Shown in pieces: positions 16,030 through 23,718 of a stretch of DNA of 25,942 nucleotides. The stretch's first letter is position 1; every line of letters begins with the position of its first letter. The position numbers and the translations under genes are program-made. The DNA is taken from positions 1 to 25,942 of the forward strand of contig CAYGPI010000034.1 in the NCBI GenBank assembly GCA_964351745.1, given 5' to 3'. The notes under the pieces are model-generated. The model saw only the letters and a program-made list of their open reading frames with translations. It was not told the DNA's origin and made no database searches. The stretch comes from CAYNJF01 sp964351745. GTDB taxonomy: Bacteria > Pseudomonadota > Gammaproteobacteria > Berkiellales > Berkiellaceae.

Positions 16030-17034
16030 ATGACAATACCTCGCTCTGAGCAGATAAATTTAGATGCAACTCCTTATTATCATATTGTTTCTCGCTGTGT
16101 GCGCCGCACCTTCCTATGTGGTGAAGATAGAGAAACGCGCAGAGACTATTCACACCGAAAATTATGGATTATTAATCGCCTTAAATTTCTATCAAAAGTC
16201 TTTGCTATCGACATAGCAGCCTATGCTATTATGAGCAACCATTACCATGTTGTTCTTCATGTTAATCACAATTTAACTAAAGCCTGGGATGATGAAGAGA
16301 TTTTCGAACGTGGCTCAAAACTTTTCCCTCAAAAAACCAAAAAGCTTGAAGCCATAATCGAAATCAATCCCACTCTACCTATTATTTCAGAAACAATTAA
16401 CGAGTGGCGAAGTAGATTATTTGATATTAGCTGGTTCATGCGATGCATGAATGAGCCTATCGCTAGGCTGTCAAATATTGAAGACAACTGCAAGGGTCAC
16501 TTTTGGGAAGGTCGTTTCAAATCTCAAGCACTGCTCGACGAGGGGGCTGTCTTGAGTGCTATGATCTATGTTGACTTAAATCCAATTAGAGCTGGCGCAA
16601 GTGCGACACCTGAGGATTCTGATTTCACGTCAATCCAAGAGCGTATAAAGACATATAATAAATCTAAATTAAGTGTTTCTATTAAGCCAACCCCTCAACC
16701 AACTGAGTTAATGCCCTTTAAAGATCTGACTTTAGTCAAGCCCAATGCAAATTCTTTCATTGACCTTAAACTTGAAGATTATTTTAGGCTGGTGGATGAA
16801 ACCGGTAGAATCATCCGTCATGATAAGCGAGGCGCTATTAATCCTAATGTGGCGCCTATTTTAGATAGGCTAAACCTTTGTCCGGATAAGTGGATATCGT
16901 TTATAGAAAGCCTAGAATCGAAGTATGCTTATGCTGTTGGGCATGAAGATGTGCTTGCAACTTTCTCTCCCAAGAGAAATATGCCTAAAGGACTTAAGAC
17001 CTCAAGACAACTTTATGGCATCCAAGCCGCTTAG
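16030..17034 (+). CDS. REP-associated tyrosine transposase-like (RAYT, Y1/HUH) protein
   Basis: Members are single-stranded-DNA nucleases related to IS200/IS605 TnpA. They are usually single-copy chromosomal genes linked to short palindromic repeats, not full insertion sequences. The 334 residues begin with the family N-terminus (ATPYYHIVSRCVRRTFLCGED, residues 13 onward). They carry the HUH motif H71-Y72-H73 in MSNHYHVVLH, and then GHFWEGRFKSQALLDE and YVDLNPIRAG (179-189) with candidate catalytic Y180. An insertion of about 50 residues between HUH and the Tyr region is typical of the long subfamily. The ATG at 16030 has GAGAAGG just upstream; ATG 16015 would add five residues. The frame is intact. 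The gene has its own promoter and lies between xseA and der, adjacent genes' relatives in E. coli being separated only by yfgJ. Flanking words at 15945-15956, 17188-17199 and 17221-17232 may be its recognition sequences. Confidence 0.9.
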   Translation: MTIPRSEQINLDATPYYHIVSRCVRRTFLCGEDRETRRDYSHRKLWIINRLKFLSKVFAIDIAAYAIMSNHYHVVLHVNHNLTKAWDDEEIFERGSKLFPQKTKKLEAIIEINPTLPIISETINEWRSRLFDISWFMRCMNEPIARLSNIEDNCKGHFWEGRFKSQALLDEGAVLSAMIYVDLNPIRAGASATPEDSDFTSIQERIKTYNKSKLSVSIKPTPQPTELMPFKDLTLVKPNANSFIDLKLEDYFRLVDETGRIIRHDKRGAINPNVAPILDRLNLCPDKWISFIESLESKYAYAVGHEDVLATFSPKRNMPKGLKTSRQLYGIQAA

Positions 17035-17184
17035 CACTTATAAAATTTATTAGTTTCTTCTCTTGGAGCGATGAAAAAGTCTAGCTTAATGAGTTTTCGG
17101 CTCTAAACTTCACAATGAATGGATCTTATCAGTAGAGCTGAGCTAAAATTTCTGCACTCTCAATGTCACTTTTATGATTAATTG

Positions 17185-17202
17185 AAGTATGTCTGTCCTA
17201 AT
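17185..17202 (+). repeat. direct repeat copy 1
   Basis: AAGTATGTCTGTCCTAAT. It differs from copy 2 (17218-17235) at one of 18 positions (T for C); the two copies are offset by 33 bases. Confidence 0.75.
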
Positions 17203-17217
17203 TAACCCACAGTGATT

Positions 17218-17235
17218 AAGTATGCCTGTCCTAAT
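17218..17235 (+). repeat. direct repeat copy 2
   Basis: AAGTATGCCTGTCCTAAT. Its core TATGCCTGTCCT matches the reverse complement of 15945-15956 over 12 of 12 bases. Confidence 0.75.
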
Positions 17236-17290
17236 CCTAATCGAAACCAGACAAAATCCAGGTCGACTAGGTTCAGTAGTGGTATCGTTG

Positions 17291-18703
17291 CTAAGACTTC
17301 TTACGCTTCTTGATATGACTCATCAAGCGCTTCTTCTTAATCATTTGACGTGGCGTTAAATTGTTGCGTTTACCTTTATAGGGATTATCAGATGTTCTGT
17401 AAACCACATGCATCGGTGCTCCAACCAAAGACAAACTCTTTGCAAAAGCTTTATGAATATATTTTTTATATGAGTCCGGCAAGCACTCGGTTTGATTGCC
17501 ATGCACAAATATTCGAATCGGATTTTGACCAACACAATGTGCATATTTCAAGCGAATACGTCGCCCGCGACTTAAAGGCGGTTGATGAGCATTTTGAGCT
17601 TTTTCCAGAATATCAGTCAACCTTGATGTAGACAGATCTTGCGTCGCACTATCATGTGCCTGTCCCACAAGGTCAAATAAATCACCAACCCCTGTGCCGT
17701 GAAGAGCAGAAATGGTATGCATGCGTACGCTAGGTAAAAATACAAGCTTTTCTTTCAACTTCTTTTTAAACTCAAGTTTTTGATCAGCGTCAATCGTATC
17801 CCACTTATTAATGGCAATGACAATAGATCGCCCAACTTTCATACAATGACGTAATAAATTTAAATCTTGATCAAAAAGAGCTTCTTGGGCATTTAAAACC
17901 ATAACCACTGTATCAGCATCTAAAACTGCCTGGAAGGTTTTAATGACTGAGAACTTTTCTATGATTTCATGAATACGACTTTTACGCCTTAAGCCTGCCG
18001 TATCAATCAAAGTATATTTTTTACCGTAGCGCTCAAAAGGGATATAAATGCTGTCTCGTGTAGTCCCCGGCATATCATAAACAACGACTCGCTCTTCTTT
18101 AAGCATTCGATTAATCAAAGTAGACTTGCCAACATTTGGTCGACCAAGCACTGCAATTTTATGAGATTCATTTTTAGCGCGTACGAACTCTTCACCCGAA
18201 GGCTTCAAGTTAAATTCACTGCCAACCATCTCAATCATTTGCAAAACACCGCGCTTATGCGCAGCTGCTATAGGGATAACATGCTCAAACCCTAATTGAA
18301 AAAAGTCACTTGTCGCAATTGAAACATCCTTGCCATCAATTTTATTAACGACGACATAAACCTTTTTCTCTTGCTCACGCAGTTTTTTTGCAAAAATACT
18401 ATCTTCTGGCATGAGGCCATCTTTAGCATCAACCAAGAAAAGTACGGCGTCAGCTTCTGCGATAGCTTCATTAAGCTGTAAGTGCATTGTCTCAGTTAAG
18501 ACTTCTTCTTGCTCGCCAAAAATACCACAGGTATCAATGATCTGATAAGGGATCTCTCCTAAAACACCCTGGCCATAAAGCCTATCTCGTGTGACACCTG
18601 GCGTGTCAACAACGAGGGCTTGTCTTGATCGTGTTAAGACGTTAAATAACGTCGACTTGCCAACGTTGGGTCTTCCAACAATGGCTAGAGTAAGTGGCTT
18701 CAC
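17291..18703 (-). CDS. der: ribosome assembly GTPase Der (EngA)
   Basis: Essential double-GTPase that binds the 50S subunit during late maturation. The 470 residues have two G domains in tandem: GRPNVGKST at 10-18 with DTPGVTRD and NKID, then a second GRPNVGKST near 187-195 with DMPGTTRD and NKWD. A KH-like domain and a basic tail (RLMSHIKKRKKS) follow. The first G3 motif reads DTCG rather than the more common DTGG, a small variation. The start is GTG at 18703, overlapping the bamB stop as GTGA, so it is the last cistron of a coupled run. E. coli Der has 490 residues. No terminator is visible after its stop. Confidence 0.97.
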   Translation of the reverse strand: MKPLTLAIVGRPNVGKSTLFNVLTRSRQALVVDTPGVTRDRLYGQGVLGEIPYQIIDTCGIFGEQEEVLTETMHLQLNEAIAEADAVLFLVDAKDGLMPEDSIFAKKLREQEKKVYVVVNKIDGKDVSIATSDFFQLGFEHVIPIAAAHKRGVLQMIEMVGSEFNLKPSGEEFVRAKNESHKIAVLGRPNVGKSTLINRMLKEERVVVYDMPGTTRDSIYIPFERYGKKYTLIDTAGLRRKSRIHEIIEKFSVIKTFQAVLDADTVVMVLNAQEALFDQDLNLLRHCMKVGRSIVIAINKWDTIDADQKLEFKKKLKEKLVFLPSVRMHTISALHGTGVGDLFDLVGQAHDSATQDLSTSRLTDILEKAQNAHQPPLSRGRRIRLKYAHCVGQNPIRIFVHGNQTECLPDSYKKYIHKAFAKSLSLVGAPMHVVYRTSDNPYKGKRNNLTPRQMIKKKRLMSHIKKRKKS

Positions 18704-19887
18704 GCGCCACCCCCAACAGGTAAGGCTAAGGCTGTTAATTGACCATTGTTTGAAGTCACGTAAACCATATCTCCAGTACTTACTGGTGTTTGCAATATCT
18801 TTTTACCCACGGATTGTCTACCTACTAATTCACCATTTGATTTGCGTAACCAATGAACGTAGCCACCTTGATCCCCAACCATTAAAAAGTCTGCCATTTG
18901 TGCAGGACCTGTAATAAATCGGCGCTCTAAAGCAGCTTGCTTCCATAAAGTTACCCCGGACTTCCTGTCTAAAGCCCATAATTGATGCTCTTTGTCTGTC
19001 AGATACAAAGCATTATCATCCACTTCCAAATCGCGATAGGAAGATAACTGACGCTCCCATTTTACCTGACCACTACTTAAATCAATCGCTACAACATTAC
19101 CTTGATAGGTCGCAACATAAACATCTTGCCCCTTCACAACTGGTGTTGAATGAATATCTACCAAGCGATGTAACTCAGATCGCCCTCTTGGAACACTGAT
19201 AGTTCTTTCCCAAGCTAATGAGCCATTTTTCAAATCCAAAGCAACTAACTTGCCATTAGCAAAACCTGCTAGGGCTTGATCTTCAAGAAGCACTGGAGCA
19301 CTGCCTCCACGCAAAGTTAAAGCGGGTACACTACGCTCATATGACCACATCTTTTGACCATTTTTATGATCAAGTGCCGTTAACTGACCATCAATGCTAC
19401 TCACGAGAACAACGTGACCATTACTCTGTGGTGGCGATAACACTTCGCTAGTAACCGGCGCTTGCCAAGCTTGCAAACCATTGGACGCGTGTAAAGCAAC
19501 AACTCGAGCATCCTTTGTTCCAACGAAAAGGAAATCCCCGTAACGGCTAGGTCCACTCGATATAGGCAGATCAGTCTCTACCTTCCATATTTTTTTCCCA
19601 GACTGCTTATTCATAGCAGTCACAGTGCCATTGAATGAAGCCTGATAAATCATCGATGAAGAAACTTCAGGTCTAATCTTATTAAAATGAGCACTTCCTT
19701 TCGTTGCTTTCTCTTGCCAAACAACAGTCATAGCCTCACTATCTGTCATGGGTGGCAAAGGACCTAACGCCACTTGAGGACGCCCTTTAAAAGGATTGCG
19801 GATAGAACTATTGCTGCAACCACTCAGTTGCAAAACCATGGCAACAGTCATGAAAATAGCCAGTGCGCTTATACGTTTCTGTATCAT
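18700..19887 (-). CDS. bamB: outer membrane assembly lipoprotein BamB
   Basis: Periplasm-facing outer-membrane lipoprotein of the BAM complex that helps BamA insert beta-barrel proteins. The 395 residues start with a lipoprotein signal, MIQKR plus a hydrophobic stretch ending LSGC, with C24 as the lipidated residue. An eight-bladed PQQ-like beta-propeller follows, visible as repeats of the type G(K/L)xxWxxxxxxxxxxSxPxxxxxxVYVxxxxGxLxALDxxxG. The ATG at 19887 overlaps the yfgM stop as ATGA, and AAGGA lies 7 bases upstream. The position between yfgM and der is the conserved gammaproteobacterial order. Confidence 0.96.
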   Translation of the reverse strand: MIQKRISALAIFMTVAMVLQLSGCSNSSIRNPFKGRPQVALGPLPPMTDSEAMTVVWQEKATKGSAHFNKIRPEVSSSMIYQASFNGTVTAMNKQSGKKIWKVETDLPISSGPSRYGDFLFVGTKDARVVALHASNGLQAWQAPVTSEVLSPPQSNGHVVLVSSIDGQLTALDHKNGQKMWSYERSVPALTLRGGSAPVLLEDQALAGFANGKLVALDLKNGSLAWERTISVPRGRSELHRLVDIHSTPVVKGQDVYVATYQGNVVAIDLSSGQVKWERQLSSYRDLEVDDNALYLTDKEHQLWALDRKSGVTLWKQAALERRFITGPAQMADFLMVGDQGGYVHWLRKSNGELVGRQSVGKKILQTPVSTGDMVYVTSNNGQLTALALPVGGGA

Positions 19888-20543
19888 GTGTATTCCTTAT
19901 CAACTTCAGGAGCAACGCCCCCCAGTTCTTGAAGTTTTAATTTCAAAAGTGGGTTTTCTAGGTTTTTAGACTGTATCGTAGCCAAAGCTAATTGGTAAGC
20001 TTCAAGGGCTGCCTTGGGCTCTTCTTTAGAGAGATAGATATCTCCTTTTAGCTCTTCCAAAACTGGTAAAAAGCCATCAGCATCCTTAATATCTAAAAGC
20101 GCTAAAGCCTTATCATATTGATTCTGCCCCATATAAATTCTAGCGGCTCGCGCCCTAGCAATCAGTGAAAACTCCATCACGGGGCTATGATTCATAACCC
20201 ATTCTAATTGCACGATAGCTTCATCAAGTTCATCTTTCTCAACATGCGACTTTGCTAAAAATAAACCAGCCAATTGCGCATAAGGTGTTTTAGGGTATTG
20301 ACTCATCAAAGTATTAGCTTTCACCACGGCAGAAGGCTCATCTTTTTGCATCTGGCTCATCATGAGCGCCATATAATGCTCAGAAGCCTCAATTTTAACA
20401 ACCTCTTGATGATGGCGCCAATACTTAAAGCCTAGAACACAGGTCGCCACAATTAAAATGGTAGTGAACAAGCTCTTACCATTCTCCTGAAACCATTTTT
20501 TAATGGCATCTGCTTGCTGCTCTTCAGTCTCAAAAGCGTCCAC
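19884..20543 (-). CDS. yfgM: YfgM-like membrane-anchored TPR protein
   Basis: In E. coli YfgM is an inner-membrane ancillary subunit of the Sec translocon that works with PpiD to pass proteins to periplasmic chaperones. The 219 residues have a short cytoplasmic segment (EEQQADAIKKWFQENGKS), one membrane helix at about 24-43 and a periplasmic TPR-type helical region (for example TPYAQLAGLFLAK and FSLIARARAARIYMGQNQYDKAL). The start is GTG at 20543 with a perfect AAGGAG 6 bases upstream. That AAGGAG overlaps the hisS stop (TAAAGGAG), a clear sign of coupling. The 3' end overlaps bamB by four bases. The size and neighbours agree with E. coli YfgM (206 residues). Confidence 0.93.
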   Translation of the reverse strand: MDAFETEEQQADAIKKWFQENGKSLFTTILIVATCVLGFKYWRHHQEVVKIEASEHYMALMMSQMQKDEPSAVVKANTLMSQYPKTPYAQLAGLFLAKSHVEKDELDEAIVQLEWVMNHSPVMEFSLIARARAARIYMGQNQYDKALALLDIKDADGFLPVLEELKGDIYLSKEEPKAALEAYQLALATIQSKNLENPLLKLKLQELGGVAPEVDKEYT

Positions 20544-20553
20544 GATAACTCCT

Positions 20554-21822
20554 TTATTGATATTGTGAAAATTGTTTGTTTAATTCGTCCATAGACACAA
20601 CATGTTGCTCTTTGGCTCTATCTCTTAGATACTTCACAGTCAACTGGTTTTCAGCTAATTCTTCATCACCAATGATGAAAGCCATATGTGCACCAGATAG
20701 ATCAGCTTTCTTAAATTGTGACTTTGCTTGCCCACCACCACAGTGGGTTAATAAGCGAATTTTAGGGCACTGTTGACGAATAGCTTCTGCCAAAATCACA
20801 TTTTGACTTTGCGCTTGTTCACCCATCAAGATTAAATAAGCATCAAGGGTGTCAGGCATGTCATCTTCTTTCAATTTCATAAGCGCCACGAGCCGCTCAA
20901 TGCCCATCGCAAAACCAACCGCGGGTGTCTCTTTACCACCCATGATTTTAACAAGACCATCATATCGGCCACCACCACACACTGTGCCTTGTGCTCCTAA
21001 GCTTTGTGTGACCCACTCATAAACAGTCAACGTATAGTAATCTAAACCCCGCACAAGCGTTGGCTCGATATCATAAGCAACACCGGCTTTATCCAACAAC
21101 CCCTGCAACTGCTCAAAATGTTCTTTCGCTTCATCGCTGATGGTATCAACCATTTTGGGCGCATGAGCCACCAACGCTTTCATGTTCGGATTTTTAGTAT
21201 CAAGAATTCTTAAAGGATTAGTGCTTAAGCGCCTGACACTATCCTCATCTAAACTTTCTTTGTTCTCTTCAAAATAGCGGACTAAAACATCTCTATATCT
21301 CTGGCGACAAGCTGGTGTCCCCAATGAGTTTATTTTTAAGCGGATATTATCTTGTAACCCACAAATATGCCACAAACGACTCATCATGATAATTTGCTCT
21401 GCATCCACATCCGGTGTTTGCAATCCATAGGCCTCAACGCCAAGTTGGTAAAACTGGCGGTACCGCTCTTTTTGAGGATTCTCATGACGAAACATCGGTC
21501 CATAATACCAAAGTCGCTGGATTTGATTGTGCAATAGACCATGTTGAAGACCAGCTCTAACACACTGAGCCGTCCCTTCGGGCCGAAGTGTAATGCTGTT
21601 GCCACCTTTATCCTCAAAAGTGTACATCTCCTTTTCAACAATATCTGTCACTTCGCCAATCCCTCGCTTGAATAAGGAGGTATGCTCTGCGATAGGCATG
21701 CGAATTTCACGATAGCCGTATTGAGCCATCAAGTTTGAAAGGTTTCTTTCCAACTTCTGCCAGAGCCCAATATCTTCGGGTAGAATATCATTCATACCTT
21801 TGAGGCTTTTTATGCCAGCCAT
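20554..21822 (-). CDS. hisS: histidyl-tRNA synthetase
   Basis: Class II aminoacyl-tRNA synthetase that charges tRNA-His. The 422 residues (E. coli 424) begin with the family N-terminus (IKSLKGMNDILPED). Motif 2 lies at about 106-130 (YYGPMFRHENPQKERYRQFY), the histidine-specific LVRGLDYYT at 256-264, the glycine-rich VCGGGRYDGL at about 281-290, and motif 3 GFAMGIER at 303-310. The anticodon-binding domain closes the protein. The ATG at 21822 has AAGGACC a few bases upstream. It is the first gene of the hisS-yfgM-bamB-der run. In many relatives ispG lies directly upstream; here a lipoprotein gene in its own unit takes that place. Confidence 0.98.
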   Translation of the reverse strand: MAGIKSLKGMNDILPEDIGLWQKLERNLSNLMAQYGYREIRMPIAEHTSLFKRGIGEVTDIVEKEMYTFEDKGGNSITLRPEGTAQCVRAGLQHGLLHNQIQRLWYYGPMFRHENPQKERYRQFYQLGVEAYGLQTPDVDAEQIIMMSRLWHICGLQDNIRLKINSLGTPACRQRYRDVLVRYFEENKESLDEDSVRRLSTNPLRILDTKNPNMKALVAHAPKMVDTISDEAKEHFEQLQGLLDKAGVAYDIEPTLVRGLDYYTLTVYEWVTQSLGAQGTVCGGGRYDGLVKIMGGKETPAVGFAMGIERLVALMKLKEDDMPDTLDAYLILMGEQAQSQNVILAEAIRQQCPKIRLLTHCGGGQAKSQFKKADLSGAHMAFIIGDEELAENQLTVKYLRDRAKEQHVVSMDELNKQFSQYQ

Positions 21823-21930
21823 AATGGTCCTTATAAATGGGAATAACTACGATTGTGCATACTTTACCAGGAGAGGATCTAGAAGGCGACTAGTTGATCG
21901 ATATTTAGCATGGTAACTTATGATTTGAGT

Positions 21931-21956
21931 AAAAAAAAAGGGCCCAAGGCCCTTTT
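21931..21956 (-). terminator. intrinsic terminator of the glycine-zipper lipoprotein gene
   Basis: A 9-bp perfect stem, AAAAGGGCC (21936-21944) with GGCCCTTTT (21948-21956), and a CAA loop. The A-run at 21931-21939 becomes the T-run on the minus strand. It lies 17 bases past the lipoprotein stop and insulates it from hisS. Confidence 0.9.
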
Positions 21957-21972
21957 ATTGAGTGTTTTGTCT

Positions 21973-22542
21973 TTAAACTGGCATCCAGCGCCCGTCTCTC
22001 ATGCGGCAAGCCGTGCCGTAAAGGCGCTCAGCTCTGCCATCGACATAGACTGTTGTTTGGAACTCTCGGCAGTATAGGCCTTTAGAAGAGATACCGTCCT
22101 TAATGGCTCTTACGGAGCCGTAGCTTCCTGAGTACTTATCTTCCCAGTAGACTGTGTGTCCCATTTCAGCGTTGGTTGCTTTGTAGAACGAATCGTAGTG
22201 TCTAGTGGTTGGTTTAAAATGGCTAGTTTTGCAACTTTTTGCACAGCGTTTTTTGGGTTGGCATGAGGTTGTGTCTTGATCCCAGTTTGCATACTGGCCA
22301 TTTGCCTGGCTCCAGTTATGACCTAACTCATGGCCAAAGAGGCCACCAAGAATGGCTCCTGCTGCCGTCGCTATGACTTGGCCGCCACCGGATCCAACGG
22401 CTGCACCGAGTAAGCCACCGCCAACACCGCCCAAAACAGTACCAACGACTTCGCCTTCTCCTGCTGACTGTTGATAATGTTGGCAGCCTGTAAGAGCAAG
22501 ACTCCCCGCAACCAAACATGACAAAAGTACAAGCTTATTCAT
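21973..22542 (-). CDS. glycine-zipper lipoprotein similar to the rickettsial 17-kDa surface antigen
   Basis: A 189-residue outer-membrane-type lipoprotein of unknown exact role. The signal peptide ends in the lipobox LTGC with C20 as the lipid site. Residues 30-75 are a glycine-zipper double helix (GTVLGGVGGGLLGAAVGSGGG, then AAGAILGGLFGHELG), the membrane-spanning hallmark of 2TM glycine-zipper proteins. The C-terminal part (CREFQTTVYVDGR, then GTACRMRDGRWMPV) is the typical ending of the 17-kDa antigen family. A middle insert rich in Lys, Cys and Ser (CQPKKRCAKSCKTS) is less usual. The ATG at 22542 has an excellent AAAGGAG 6 bases upstream. It is flanked by a terminator on each side, so it is monocistronic and inserted into a conserved gene order. 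Confidence 0.9.
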   Translation of the reverse strand: MNKLVLLSCLVAGSLALTGCQHYQQSAGEGEVVGTVLGGVGGGLLGAAVGSGGGQVIATAAGAILGGLFGHELGHNWSQANGQYANWDQDTTSCQPKKRCAKSCKTSHFKPTTRHYDSFYKATNAEMGHTVYWEDKYSGSYGSVRAIKDGISSKGLYCREFQTTVYVDGRAERLYGTACRMRDGRWMPV

Positions 22543-22844
22543 AAATACTCCTTTATTCCTTTGGCAGTTCCAATTGATGGGCGATATTTTGATCGACTCT
22601 CATTGGACTTTTTATAACATGCTTTAATCTATAGCTTAGATGATTTTTAGTAAGGTTAAAGCTGCTGTAATGAAACCCTTGTATAAAGATATATCATGCA
22701 GGCAAAAAAAGCATAGTATTTTGTGTTTAATGGGGAGTATGTTTTTAAGGTTTGGTGCAACAAAAAAGAAAGCGGCTCTCAAGTAAAGAGCCGGCTTTTG
22801 TTGATGGTGTCGATCACTTAAAAAAAATTGAAATCTTACTGAAG
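22543..22844. other. 302-base intergenic region upstream of the lipoprotein gene
   Basis: The ribosome binding site AAAGGAG and the presumed promoter of the lipoprotein lie at the left end. The terminator of the ndk-rlmN-pilW unit lies at the right end. I see no open frame worth calling and no convincing -35/-10 pair. Confidence 0.55.
22761..22799 (-). terminator. intrinsic terminator of the ndk-rlmN-pilW unit
   Basis: Arms 22770-22779 (AAGCGGCTCT) and 22787-22797 (AGAGCCGGCTT) pair with one bulged G and a 7-base loop. An A-rich run at 22761-22770 gives the T-run on the minus strand. It lies about 48 bases beyond the pilW-like stop. Confidence 0.8.
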
Positions 22845-23666
22845 CTAACCATTTGAAATAGCATCATTTATAAGCATGATAGCTTCTGCTGATTGTGGAT
22901 ATTTATTTTTTAAGAGCATTCTCAAGCTTGCTGCCTTATCTTTATCTTTAAAGACTTCAGCAATTTTGATGCCTAGCCACAAAGAGCGTGGTGTAGGCTC
23001 TGCTTGCGCTTCATAGAGGCTGTGATATTCCATGGCTTCGCCATAGCTTCCTTGGTTAAACTTTATATAGCCAAGTTCAATGATGGCCTCGACTCGACGG
23101 CTGTCCATTCGTGCAGCCCTTTCGAAGTATGTTGTGGCTTTTGCCACATCAGGGATTTGCAACACACAAAGTCCAGCATTTTCTAAGGCTTCTGAAATTT
23201 GTGCGTAGTTCACATCTTCTACGGCTTGTAGAAATTGTTGCTCTGCGGCGTGAAACTGCTTTTGTCTGCAAAGGAATGTCCCGTAATTGTTATGGGCTTC
23301 ACCTGCTTTAGGATCTTGTTTGATGGCTTCATTAAAATGTTTATCTGCTTGAGAGTACTCGCCAATGGCTTCTTTATAGAAACCCATGGCATAGTGAACT
23401 TCTGGTAGAGTTGGTGCTAATTTTTGGGCTCTAAGCAGTTTAACTTTCGCACGACCTACTTGACCTTGCTTTAAGTAGGAAAGACCTAGCTCAATATAGA
23501 GTCTTGCGGCACGCATGTGATCGACGGATGGTTGAAGCAACTCATCTTGTTTAGAGGGTTGTTTAGCGGCTTGCTCCATGGGTTCGTTGGGAGATTTAAC
23601 AGTACTAGCACACCCGACGAGCATCCATGGCACCATAAAGCCTAATATTAAAAATTTCTTATGCAT
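22845..23666 (-). CDS. pilW: type IV pilus biogenesis TPR lipoprotein (PilF/PilW)
   Basis: Outer-membrane pilotin-type lipoprotein. In Pseudomonas (PilF) and Neisseria (PilW) it is needed for assembly of the PilQ secretin or pilus stability. The 273 residues have a signal peptide ending LVGC, with C19 lipidated. Five to six TPR units follow from about residue 50 (AARLYIELGLSYLKQG, VHYAMGFYKEAIGEYSQA, AHNNYGTFLCRQKQFHAA). NNYGTFLC is a good family fingerprint. The ATG at 23666 has AGGGA upstream. It follows rlmN by 52 bases, the common order rlmN-pilF. Other pilus genes are not in the window, so use of a pilus is inferred. The symbol follows the Neisseria/Legionella usage; pilF is equally valid. 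Confidence 0.9.
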   Translation of the reverse strand: MHKKFLILGFMVPWMLVGCASTVKSPNEPMEQAAKQPSKQDELLQPSVDHMRAARLYIELGLSYLKQGQVGRAKVKLLRAQKLAPTLPEVHYAMGFYKEAIGEYSQADKHFNEAIKQDPKAGEAHNNYGTFLCRQKQFHAAEQQFLQAVEDVNYAQISEALENAGLCVLQIPDVAKATTYFERAARMDSRRVEAIIELGYIKFNQGSYGEAMEYHSLYEAQAEPTPRSLWLGIKIAEVFKDKDKAASLRMLLKNKYPQSAEAIMLINDAISNG

Positions 23667-23718
23667 CCCTGTCTTCCTTAATTCCGTCTATTTTAAATTT
23701 TTCGTTTTAGCTTTTTAC

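Larger units (their letters stand above)
17035..17290. other. 256-base intergenic region after the transposase gene
   Basis: This gap separates the stops of the convergent transposase and der genes. It holds two direct copies of an 18-base word and no credible gene. I found no clear terminator for either neighbour. Confidence 0.6.

Noticed and set aside
15963..17275. 8-bp inverted pair TGAACCTA (15963-15970) and TAGGTTCA (17268-17275) as terminal repeats of an insertion
   Set aside because: Only 8 bases, no extension on either side, and the pair is not nested with the better 12-bp words (15945 and 17221). Probably chance.
17035..17290. CRISPR array or tRNA gene around the direct repeats
   Set aside because: Only two repeat copies of 18 bases with a 15-base spacer, and no cloverleaf or cas gene nearby.
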